A stretch of DNA of 64,000 nt, from positions 2,013,501-2,077,500 of the forward strand of contig CALYLW010000011.1 in the NCBI GenBank assembly GCA_944989445.1, given 5' to 3'. Shown piece by piece: positions 54,405 to 64,000 of the stretch (its first letter is position 1; each line of letters opens with the position of its first letter). This DNA is from Ampullaceana balthica. Its lineage: Eukaryota; Mollusca; Gastropoda; Lymnaeidae. The translations under genes were made by a program, and so were the position numbers. A model generated the notes under the pieces. It saw nothing but the letters and a program-made list of their open reading frames with translations. It searched no databases and had not been told where the DNA came from.

Positions 54405-56962
54405 TGGCAACATCTACCTTACAAAATAAGCCCATTACAGTTATCAGTACCAGTATATAAATAAGCTACGATTTTTCTTGCAAGTATAATATAGATAAAA
54501 TAAGTGCATTTTTTATTCGATTGAAAACGTAAGAACAACAGGAATGAGTAAAGGAACACATAAATAATAATAGTGGAAAAACTACACTGATGTAGTAAAA
54601 CAATTTTAATGTTTTACAAAAACTTTTCAAAACATATAAATCTCTTTTTCTAAAATGTTCAATAAATGGCAAATAGTTTAAATATACATCTTACAACGCC
54701 CTATTTTTTAAGTTTATTATCTGGATTTCTAAAGTGTTGATATTTACCAAAAACAAACATCATAGACATAATAATTAAGCATTTTATTTTACAGGTAAAA
54801 TGTACTTTTTACACATATTTAGAAATGAATCAACGATTAATAAATAAACCATACCTCACTCCACAAACAAACAATAAAAATTATCATCATCCAAATATAT
54901 ATAACTTGTAAAATCATTCCCATTTATAACTGACTCAAAACAAAGAATAAAACTCAAAATTTCCAAATAAATTATATATGATACAGTTTATGTCCTCAGT
55001 CATTCAGCAAGTTTTCAATGAAGTCATGTACATGTACAAACAAAATATAAAATTCACCAAACTAAAATGTATGGAAAATGGTTGACACTTAAACATTTCA
55101 TGAGAACGGTACTTAACTCAACCATACAAAACTACTTGATACAGTGATGATATTTGGAGTCCACTATAAGTTAACAAATATTGTTTACTGGGAATGATAT
55201 TCTCATCATAGCTGTGGAGACAAACATGTGTCTTTGACTAGTCTTTGGTAGAGCAAAGTCACCAAATAAGATGAGGGCAAGTAAAAAAAAGTTTGAGTTA
55301 AGAAAATGACAATCATGGCAGGTGATGGGTTAAATCAACCAGGCAAACCATGTTTTATCACATAATGTGGAATGGGAAATAGAAAAGAACACGGAAGTCA
55401 GAATAGGCTGCCAAGGAGAAGATTTGTTAAACCCTGAGTTGTGCTAATTTGAAAATGTCCATTTGTTGGTGGTTTTATTCATTCAATGGCAACAGATTGT
55501 TACAAACTTAAGGTAAATAATGAGGTTAGTTGAATCCTTTAACAGTTTTGGAAAAAATAATAAAAGAATGAGTTACTCACAGAAGTTGTGCCACCCATGA
55601 AACCACACAAAAAAAGGTGTTTCAACATTTTTTAAAGTAATCATCTGAAATTAAAACATCTTCTATGATTGTTGAAATTATTTTCTGTGACCAGTTCTAC
55701 TTCTGTGCAATCCCTGATACCCAATGATTATAACATTGATTTTAAATATTTAAAAAGTAGATCACTAATGCAGTGACACTTTACATAATTTGCTTTGTTA
55801 AAAAATGTGTGGGATAAAAATTTTAATGCTAAAAAAAATGTATTTCATTTTTTTAAAATTTCAGGTAATGATTCAATAAATCCTAGATAAGTAAATAAAT
55901 CTTAGGTAAATCAAAGGAATTTCATTGACATTGCAACTACCTTTGGAGAGCTAGTTTTCAAAATTTCATAACATCCCAGAAATGTATCAACTAATAACAA
56001 ATTTTAAAAATACTTTTATAACAATTATTTTCTAAGAATGAAATTATTTGAATCAGTATTTAAAAATTAAATTGTGATATTTTAAACATTTTTTCATCAG
56101 ATATCGGATAATATGTAAATAATTAATATTAAAATCAAGCATTAAGAATATAAAAAATGTTTTCCCAGCCAATGCAAAAATATTTCTTATTACAAATTGT
56201 ACAAATGTAACTATAGTATCAAAAATAATAAAGTAGTTTAAAAAAATTCTGTAAAATGGAACTTGTGATCATGGTTTAAAAAAATGAAATTTAAAGTATT
56301 TTTTGGGTTTTTTTTTAAAATTTCTCTTGCTCACTTGAATCAAAAGCATTGAAATATTAAATTATATTTATCATTAAGTTATTATGAGTTAAGTTTAATG
56401 AATGAAAATGGCTTAAATATGAACATTTTTGCTTCTTTTTAGGCCATCATCAATTTTTTCTTACACTAAACTTCTAAAGTAATTTCCCTCTACACCTCAC
56501 ATAGTTGGATTATTTATTAAAACATGTAGTTCAGAATCAAAATCATGGTGTTATTATAGTCAATAGTGTATTGAGCTGAAGACACCCTAGGTATAGAATG
56601 GTCCAACAATGCTATTCTATAAAAACAATTAAGAGAATTGAAATATTTATTTACCGTACATAATCTCGGCATATAAAATAATCTTGAAACCACATTAATA
56701 CACATATGGTGTAGTTCCAGATTTAGGACTACAAGAATCAGTTTTCAAATCTTTTAATCAAATTAAGAATGCTAGGTTTCAGGCAGTGCTTTAGATATAA
56801 TACTAAATATAAATATGCATACATTATTTTATGCAAATGAACTTGTAATTTGATATGATTTTAAAGAAATGAATATTCATAGTTATGAATTTTTAAGTTA
56901 AATTTATCATATAAACATGTTAGGCTAAATGCTAGGTATCTTTTTCTCATTTAAAGATGTCT
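54405..56962. other. AT-rich gene-free stretch
   Basis: No exon or element is supported. The right part is probably the 3' UTR and downstream flank of the minus-strand galaxin-like gene. A TTTATT (minus-strand AATAAA) occurs near 56513. Confidence 0.5.
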
Positions 56963-57327
56963 CTATGGCAAACGTTTTGATTTAATTTTGTTACAAGAAT
57001 ATGAAGCTTCAGATATAATTTTTTCTATCCTTTTTGTATACCTTGATACAAAAAAATTTGAATTTTCCTTCACATTAATTGTTTTTCCTTCTGCTCTCTG
57101 ATCTAGAAGAACAATTATTTCCATTTTTGTGAAGTACCTTTGTCTACACTTAACTTTATTGTCTTTCTGGACAAACACTTTCAGCACCAAAGTATGACTA
57201 TATCCAAAGTTTGGCTTCTGTTTTATATTTTTCAATGGACTGACACGTGTAAGGTGAAGTTCAACAATGTCAGGTTGAAATTTTGGAGACCGTTTTATTC
57301 TCACTGCTTGAATGAGTGCTTTGAAAC
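56963..57327 (-). CDS. Galaxin-like gene, terminal exon
   Basis: Acceptor CTTTACTTAG, stop TAG. It encodes GFKALIQAVRIKRSPKFQPD, then IVELHLTRVSPL, HTLVLKVFVQKDNKVKCRQR and EIIVLLDQRAEGKTINV. Alternating hydrophobic beta-like strands with a VKCRQR cysteine and a late SCNK cysteine are reminiscent of an NTR/C345C module. That is a weak resemblance, with fewer cysteines than usual. Confidence 0.7.
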
Positions 57328-60300
57328 CTAAGTAAAGGTAACCACAATTTAGTTAGTCATTTAAAAACATGCAAATCGTTAATTAAAACTGCTAATTATA
57401 TTTAAAAAATTTAAAATTACTTTTATTTTAAAATTCAGCATTTTTAAGGTTCATTTTTCATGGCTACTCAGCAATTTTAATTTACTTTGATACAAAATTA
57501 ATAGCTAAGGTAATTTTTTTAAAAATAACAGTAACAATTACAATATTTAATATCTCACAAATTTAATGTTTTAAGCAGCTATGAATTTAATTTCTTAAAT
57601 TTTAAAAATGTATTTTATTAATTTTATTTAAGTTTTTAACAATTATTACTAAGTATGAAAAGTTAAGTCAAGATAATAGTAATACGGCTTACCAAATTTT
57701 CTGTTGCATCCATGTTTGTTGATTTGATCCAAGTTCTTTAGATTTTTCAGTTGACATAATTTTTGGGTATCATTGAATTTGTTAACTACCTGTTTCAATT
57801 TAAAAACATTCATGTATTGTTTAGAAATTTAGAAAGCTCTTATTTTATGAATACTTAGAGTCTGGCTATTTATAAATGTATTTATTCTTAGTTATTCTCA
57901 TATCAATGGTAAATAAAATTTTATTCTCCATGAGTGTGATGAAAGTTCAATATTTCAACTTAAAATACCTTAATTTTTGGCGTTAAATTACACAGACATT
58001 ATTTCATAACTTATAATCGGAAAGCGTTTGTGACATTTATTTTCACAACCTTTATTTCTACTGATATTATATACTTTTTAGTCATTTAAAATAATTACAA
58101 CCAAACCAACTCACCTTATTCAAGTCGCATTTGGACAAACTGGTGTCATAAAGCTCTCTGTCGCCACAGCATTGAATTTTTCCTTCAGAATTGTAGGGGT
58201 AAGCTTCCCCACAGCAATTTTTCTTTTTTAAATTCACATAGAACCTACCACAACATGAACGTTGAGGTTTTGCAGGGTAGGGATGGCCTGCACAACAATC
58301 TGTTACAGATGAATCAATATATTTTTCACCACAACAGGCAAACTCTTCCTCATAGTTGTAAACTTTTCTTTCACAGCAAACTTGAAAGGATTCATCATAA
58401 AGTGATCCAGAGCAGTCCTTGATACACGGGTTGTTAGAATCATTAAATTTGTATACCACACCATTAATGTAACAGCACCTGAATGAACAATAAGAGATAT
58501 AAATATAGGGGTAGAACAGTCAGTTCTAAATATAGGGGTAGAACAGTCAGTTCTAAATATAGGGGTAGAACAGTCAGTTCTAAATATAGGGGTAGAACAG
58601 TCAGTTCTAAATATAGGGGTAGAACAGTCAGTTCTAAAATGCTTTTAAAAAATAATCAAAGTCAACCTATCATGATGACAAAAGTGATGTTCAATTACAT
58701 TTAGATGGTCTGAGATTAGAACAACTGCTTTTAATGTACATTTAAAGTAGTCTTACCTGCCATCATTGGGAGCTATGTTATATAAAACATCGTGACAACA
58801 TTGTTGTCTATGAGGATTGAAGACGACGTCAGAACAACACTCATGTGTATCACTGTTGTAAGCCTTGCTGTCACAACACTTATCCCCTTTGGATTTGCTA
58901 ATCACTTGTCCTCCACAACAGATTTCTGTTGCTACATCATAGAATCCCCTAAGCCCACACGGCTCTGTGCCTTCTTTATAACCTTCAACTACAGCTCCAT
59001 TTACACACCGCTGATCGTTTAATCGAGTGAAAGTGGCAACGGGATGATCTCCATTAAAACAGCATTCATCATCATCAGGTTCAGTTTTACTAAGTGGCAT
59101 AAAACCTTCACAGCACAACTGACCATGGCTTATCCCAACTCCATTGCAGCAGATAAAAATTTTTAGGTATTACTGTGATATTAAGATTACCTGAAATTTT
59201 AAAATATTAAGAATAGAATTAGTACTAAATGAAGTTTTATTTTATCGCAAATAATGGTGAATCAGTTTTTTTACTTTCTGTACAGCTCTTCACAACTGCA
59301 ATAATCTTAAAACAGAAACACTTTACAAAAGATAGTAACAATCAGCTATTGTTTATTTTCTTTAAGGCTTGACAAAACACTTTTAGCAGATACTGTTATT
59401 GCTTTGCTTTGTCTATTAAATTTTCAAATGTTCTCTTATTTTCTGTTCCTATTTTCTTCAAAACTCCTAATACAAATAAGCATAACAGTATAAATTTTTG
59501 AAACACAAAGGTTGAACTTTTGCAAGCAATCTTCAGCCAATTTTGCAATGTCACATACATTGTATCTTGAAATAGGCCTACATTGAATATGTCATTTAAA
59601 TTAAAAAGAGATTAATCACTTGAACAACCAATAATTATTTAAATATAAATACAAAGTATTGATACAATTTTTAGGATTTAAAAGAACTATAACAACAACA
59701 AAAAAGGTTTACCATTGCAACAAAGTTCACTGTCTTTATGATAAACTTTATTGAGACAGCATCCTTGTAAATCTGGATCATAGTAACTCCCACCACATAG
59801 AAGCCTGTCTGGTTTTATTTTAAATATTTTTCCATTATAGCAGGTTTCTTGTGTTGTGTTGTAAGACCCTATAACATGTTACCAAACGTAAAATATTAGT
59901 GTTACAGATTCATTATGTTATGGTTGATCTATTGCAGACTAATATGCAGCTTAAGAAAATATATATTTGTATAGTCGTTTTTAATGATCTGACATTTCTT
60001 TACAGCCAGACTTACCATTTCCACAGCATTTAATTTCTGGTCTGTTTAGGATGGTATGGGTAGGAAAGTTTGGAAAGTGATGATTTCTACAGCACTTTTT
60101 TTCAATAGGATTCATCACCAATGAATCACAACAGCTAAAATGTGGGTTAGGTTCATTTAGATTTGGAAATTCAGGATTGTACTCTGGGACGTTGTTTAGA
60201 ACTCCTGTGTTGTGTATAAAGAATTTACAAAATGTAAAATGAATACGTTTAAAAAAAATATATTTCCATGGTTTGGAAACATGAATATGAAGAAGTATTT

Positions 60301-61582
60301 TTTTTAATATAAAAAGGATTTTTTTAAATATATTGGGCGAATATAAGTTTAACATTTCAAAATATCAAAGATTAATTTAACACATCAGTGATTTAACACA
60401 TCAGTGTTTATAAGGAGCCAACACCCCAAAAATAGAAAAAAAGTTTTTAAAAAAATACAAACCTAAACAACATCCATTAATATTTTTATTGTATTTGTGA
60501 TCACCGCACATTCCCTCACTTTTGTTTCCAATTATATAATTCAGATGACCAGTCTCACTCACGGAAAACAAACAATTTCCAGTATCATGTCTGAAAAATG
60601 TGTCTCCACAACAATCAATAGTTCCATTATCCCATACATGTTTTTTCTTTCCACAACAAATTTCACTGCGAAGATCATACAAGGTGGTTTCATTGCAACA
60701 TTCCAGAAAATCTCTATCTTTTTCTGAAAGGAAAATTAGTTTGTTTGATGAAACTTTGATATAATATTTTTTAAATGCTTTTTTTATTTTACAAATTTTT
60801 AAAGATAATTATAGTGTAATCTTATAGTTGTGATAATACTGTTTACAAATTTATCATCTGATTTTGTGTTGTTTTTTTCTATTTTCTTTTATAAGTATTT
60901 ATAAGTAGCTAGCACCAAATAGTTCATCTTACAGGTGGTTGGGTAGGACTGGAGTCAACGATTAACTATGAGCTTTTTTGCTTGTATTTTACTGATTGAT
61001 ATCTCCAATTATGAAAACTAATCTAATCACTTATAACTAATAGGCAAATATATCTAAGCATATTTACTCTGGGAGAGGGTCAAAATAATTTTGTTGCCAA
61101 AACAACAAATAGCATCCTCTTTGGAAATAGACTCCTTCCCACAGCACATTTGTTCCTCACAGTTGACATCATTTGAAGAGCACTTTTGTCGTATTAGCTC
61201 TTCTTTTTCACAGGTTTTTTTGTTTTTGGGACAAACATGTGTAATGTAACGATCCTTCAAGTTGTTTTCACAACAAAGTGATGTATTTGTCTTGTAAAAT
61301 TGAGTTCCTCCTAAGAAAAATAAGAAATGTTGTTTTAAATATATTTATAAAATAAAAAACAGCAGTTTATGAATAACAAACCAATACCATTATATCATGG
61401 TTTATAATCTTATCTTATTATATTTATTCTTGGTAATATGTCATAAGTCTTATCAATAATAATCAATATCATATTCATACCACAACATTCTTGGCCTAGC
61501 AGACGATTTTGTATCTTGCCTTTGCAGCAGATTTGATTATAGTTGTTATAAAGTTCATTATTATTACACCAACTGTTTAAAT
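56963..61582 (-). CDS. Galaxin-like Cys-Cys repeat protein, nine exons, 5' incomplete
   Basis: Minus-strand exons 61582-61481, 61310-61068, 60723-60463, 60204-60016, 59868-59713, 59138-58757, 58478-58115, 57789-57693 and 57327-56963 join without a stop into about 718 residues. Each intron is GT-AG. Exons 1-5 are separated by phase 1 introns, so most are symmetric modules. About 27 Cys-Cys pairs recur in units such as CCGKESISKEDAICC and CCGDTFFRHDTGNC. This is the CC-x-G/N-x-x-x-Y/F pattern of galaxins, secreted proteins first described from coral skeleton and also present as galaxin-like proteins in other animals. Extracellular, disulphide-rich matrix function is inferred from the family. 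The last two exons lack CC pairs and may be a separate domain. No signal peptide is visible because the 5' exons are missing. Confidence 0.8.
57693..57789 (-). CDS. Galaxin-like gene, exon 8
   Basis: Acceptor AAATTGAAACAG, donor TTTG|GTAAGC. It encodes VVNKFNDTQKLCQLKNLKNL followed by DQINKHGCNRKF, with two single cysteines. It links the repeat region to the C-terminal exon. Confidence 0.65.
58115..58478 (-). CDS. Galaxin-like gene, exon 7 (seven CC pairs)
   Basis: Acceptor TTGTTCATTCAG, donor AAG|GTGAGT. Repeats run CCYINGVVYKFNDSNN, VCCERKVYNYEEEFACCGEK, YIDSSVTDCCAGHPYPAKPQ, CCGRFYVNLKKKNCCGEAYP and YNSEGKIQCCGDRELYDTSL. The regular 22-25 residue spacing and the CC-G-x-x-Y pattern are the clearest galaxin evidence in the window. 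Confidence 0.85.
58500..58634. repeat. 27-bp tandem repeat, 5 exact copies
   Basis: Units start at 58500, 58527, 58554, 58581 and 58608; each contains ATATAGGGGTAGAACAG and TCAGTTC. It lies in the intron 22 bp upstream (minus strand) of the exon 7 acceptor. Confidence 0.95.
58757..59138 (-). CDS. Galaxin-like gene, exon 6
   Basis: Donor GGCAG|GTAAGA at phase 2. It encodes six CC pairs, including GQLCCEGFMPLSKTEPDDDE, CCFNGDHPVATFTRLNDQRC, EICCGGQVISKSKGDKCCDS and ECCSDVVFNPHRQQCCHDVL. The acceptor is uncertain: GCAATGGAG|TTGGG keeps the frame. The in-phase sequence just upstream reads ICCNG and then meets a stop. Confidence 0.7.
59713..59868 (-). CDS. Galaxin-like gene, exon 5
   Basis: Acceptor CATGTTATAG, donor AATG|GTAAAC, phase 1 on both sides. 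It encodes GSYNTTQETCYNGKIFKIKP, then LLCGGSYYDPDLQGCCLNKV and YHKDSELCCNG. Several positions have a single Cys where others have pairs. Confidence 0.75.
60016..60204 (-). CDS. Galaxin-like gene, exon 4
   Basis: Acceptor ATACACAACACAG, donor AATG|GTAAGT, symmetric phase 1. It encodes GVLNNVPEYNPEFPNLNEPN, PHFSCCDSLVMNPIEKKCCR, NHHFPNFPTHTILNRPEIKC and CGN. Confidence 0.75.
60463..60723 (-). CDS. Galaxin-like gene, exon 3
   Basis: Acceptor AATTTTCCTTTCAG, donor TTAG|GTTTGT, symmetric phase 1. It encodes DFLECCNETTLYDLRSEICC, GKKKHVWDNGTIDCCGDTFF, and CGDHKYNKNINGCCL near the end. Confidence 0.8.
61068..61310 (-). CDS. Galaxin-like gene, exon 2
   Basis: Acceptor TTATTTTTCTTAG, donor CAGA|GTAAAT, symmetric phase 1. 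It encodes GTQFYKTNTSLCCENNLKDR, a middle with single cysteines (HVCPKNKKTCEKEE, QKCSSNDVNCEEQ), then MCCGKESISKEDAICCFGNK. Confidence 0.75.
61481..61582 (-). CDS. Galaxin-like gene, first visible exon
   Basis: Acceptor TATTTCTTAG, donor TGTG|GTATGA. It encodes LNSWCNNNELYNNYNQICCK, then GKIQNRLLGQECC. It starts in phase 1, so at least one exon lies upstream, to the right or beyond the window. Confidence 0.75.
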
Positions 61583-62040
61583 CTAAGAAATACATAATAT
61601 ATACATTTGTCAAATAAGAAATTCGAGTTGCTTTGAATTTATTTTTTAAGAGAACTTATAAAAGTAATTTTAAAAATTACACACTTAAGTTAAACTAACA
61701 ATAACTAAGTTCTATAACATGAAAATGAATAAAAATAAATCACAGACATTTTCAGAATTCATATTTATGCCTCTAGCAAATGGTTATTATTAGTTAACAT
61801 ACATGATTATTATTATGAATTCAATAGGCATATGCTTAATGATGTAAATAATTTTAATGAAATGTTAATGAATTTGGCAACAATTAGACTAGTTAATTTT
61901 TTATTTATGGAAAAACTATTTTTACTTTACTTCTGTACATACATCATAATTATTATTATTTTAAAATATGATTATAATTTTTTTATCATTCAAACAAAAT
62001 GAAAAAAACGATGGAACTAGTTAACTAATCGCTGTCATAG

Positions 62041-63269
62041 CAGGCCTGCCAACCTGCCAAGAAAAAAAATCTGTAGAGGGGTCCACGCGCGGCGTTGCAG
62101 CACCCCGCGGCGCTGGTTTAAGAACTACATACTAAATAAATATAAAGTAATAAGTTAAATCCATTATCTTTTAATTTAAGTGTCTACAGAACACCACAGA
62201 ATACTGGAAATGTTTACATTGCATTCAGATACACGAGAGAATAAACATGTTTTTCACATATGAACAGAGGCTGCATCGAGTTCAGCTTTCCAACATTTCC
62301 CTAGTGGCCTTTTTGAACTTGAACAGTTCTTTCGTCAATTGAAGTTAGCTTTGCTTTTCGGTAAATATTAGTTTTTAGTTAGAAACTTTAGAAAGAGTAT
62401 CATTCATCTGAATTAACCGAATTAATGATTGCTCTTGTTTCATTGTAATTTTTCTGGAAACATTTCTTTGAATCTGGCATTAAAAAGATAGGTATTAGAA
62501 AAATCTTTATTTCTTCCAAAAAGTAGGATGGTAAATAAAACTTTCCATCGCCATCTCATATCTGAATTTCCTATTCCTTCAACAATAATAAAATAATAAC
62601 AAAGTAATTGTTAACAGATGTAGATTCACTACTTTTACTTTACTGTCTTTACTAATCAGCAGTTGTAATTTTTGAATTAAACTATTTTTTATTGTTATTG
62701 AACCCACCACTTTCAAAAGATAATTAGGTCTGGCACAGATTGCAAATGTTTCGCCACGGCCACAGGCGAGTGTTTTTTCCAAATACTGATACTGTTTCGA
62801 AAACGAATGTCCCAATGACGTCTTTTCTTTGTTTAGTTAGACTAGTCTTAGTACTAGTACAAACACTCTGAAGCTCAGTCACTGGAAAACCGTTTTTAGC
62901 AGCGTTCCTTACAAATGTATCCTTTTTTTTTAAAGTCACAGAACAGCTGAATTTTTTATATTTTTTTATTAGGCTGGTAAAAGGAATAATGTACGATCGG
63001 ATGGCCAACTAAGAAATAGTTAGATATCGCGGTTCGCTTGGATAACGGAAGTACAGGAAAAAACCTAGGAAGTGGCATTTCATTTTCAAAATACATCGCT
63101 GCCATTATTAGTATTAGCCTTTTCTTTTTATAATTTTTTCGCATTCTGATTTTTCATGGTGAATTTTTTTTTCGGGAAAATCGGGAGATTAAGGGTCTTA
63201 TCGGGATTTCGTAAGCATGGGTAAAAAATCCGTATAATCCCGAAAAAATCGGGAGGGTTGGCAGGCCTG
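62041..63269. mobile_element. hAT-like element with CAGGCCTGCCAACC ends
   Basis: A perfect 14-bp inverted pair, CAGGCCTGCCAACC and GGTTGGCAGGCCTG, with CATAG directly repeated on both sides (62036-62040 and 63270-63274). Subterminal CGGGATTATACGG-like sequence on the right resembles the stretch after 13552. Short minus-strand frames inside are not recognisable as transposase. A 5-bp duplication is unusual for classic hATs. Confidence 0.7.
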
Positions 63270-63274
63270 CATAG

Positions 63275-64000
63275 TATGTCATAGTCTTGTGTTATGTCAT
63301 GTCATGTAGCCTAATAACTAATAAATATGTATAAACTACAAATTTAAACAAATGAATTTAATGAATGTGATAGTTATTTAAACAGTTTTAAACAGTCAAC
63401 ATAGTAATTATTATGATATTACAATTATATTATATTTCATATACAAATAGTAAATAGTCTTTCGTTGACCTGCTACCCTGATTAAACTTGATTGCTGTAT
63501 TTTTCAAAATGAAAATAGCTTTCGACGATGAGTGATTCTAGTTTCTACCTTGTCAACAAGCCTTAACTTTAAAATCAAATGACAAATGTGTCGTAATTTA
63601 TGAGCAATGCTTACAAATATAAAATTATGTTTAAATTTCAAGTCTATTTATTGTCCATATTAATATATGGACCATAAAGTAATCCATGATATAATCATTG
63701 ATAATCATAAAAAATTGTATGAACTCGCATCCCTTATAGTATAGGCTATAGTATAATACTAATTAATACATATAGTGAAATAATAGTATTATAGTGCATG
63801 AAACTTATTAGTATTAATTTAATGAAATGAATATGTAATATTATAAAAAAAATATAATAATATAAAATGACAGATTAAATTTGGCATATTATTATTATTA
63901 TTTAATGTAACTTATTGCCAATTGCCATTTCTTTGATGCTCATTACTCAGTAACTCAGTCCATAAAATAATAAAATAAAATATAAAAATAAAATCCAATC
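63275..64000. other. AT-rich stretch, nothing recognised
   Basis: TAATA- and ATAAT-rich non-coding DNA. No exon of the galaxin-like gene could be placed here. Confidence 0.5.

Noticed and set aside
53943..54413. 156-codon minus-strand frame with a 15-residue repeat
   Set aside because: The 45-bp unit simply lacks stops in that frame. It overlaps exactly with the array and has no start context or neighbours.

Overview
The window reads as nuclear DNA of an animal, most likely a gastropod mollusc and plausibly a freshwater pulmonate. It is AT-rich, its genes are split by GT-AG introns, and it carries tRNA-derived SINEs, several LINE clades and very many hAT and Harbinger-like elements. One SINE-like repeat at the left edge resembles a repeat I associate with pulmonate snail genomes; that species hint is from memory. 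I see no bacterial operon, rRNA gene, CRISPR array or functional tRNA.

Only two host genes are supported. The first is on the + strand: six exons (2498-17502) with matching splice phases give the last 260 residues of a protein I do not recognise. Its introns are filled with transposons. The intron at 2647-8431 is almost wholly one hAT element (2677-8091) that itself contains a LINE and a hAT MITE, each bounded by a target-site duplication (TSD). The second is on the - strand: nine exons (61582 down to 56963) encode about 718 residues of a galaxin-like protein rich in Cys-Cys pairs, with a C-terminal region without Cys pairs. Its 5' end was not found.

The middle (20-53 kb) is accessory DNA. 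At least eight Harbinger-like palindromic elements (termini GGGGCCGTCC, 3-bp TAA/TTA/TTT duplications) lie at 20, 26, 28, 35, 37, 39, 43 and 44-49 kb. hAT elements are nested in and around them, often with exact 8-bp TSDs. A composite element, a Harbinger-like shell holding hAT-derived sequence, occurs twice in opposite orientation (28087-29866 and 44158-49316). Each copy shows the near-empty insertion site of elements found in the other.

LINEs are of several kinds: an RNase-H-bearing element (4063-7275), a fragment of a similar class (36.2-36.7 kb), an element with a C-terminal zinc finger (14.2-15.9 kb, plus a tail piece near 41.6 kb), an L2/CR1-like 3' end (26.8-27.2 kb), and a jockey/CR1-like element with an intact 645-residue reverse transcriptase frame (50798-52735). 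The 3' hairpin of the last is repeated at 23.5 and 40.1 kb.

Tandem arrays stand out. They are a 16-bp GC-rich array of about 74 units (31757-32940), a different 16-bp array of exactly 41 units (49516-50171), a G/T strand-asymmetric tract (53.1-53.95 kb), and a 45-bp array with a 180-bp higher-order period (53972-54404). Long open frames across these arrays are artefacts of their periodicity. Stretches not listed below (parts of 17.5-20, 32.9-35.5, 41.7-43.3 and 54.4-57 kb) show AT-rich non-coding DNA with nothing I can name.
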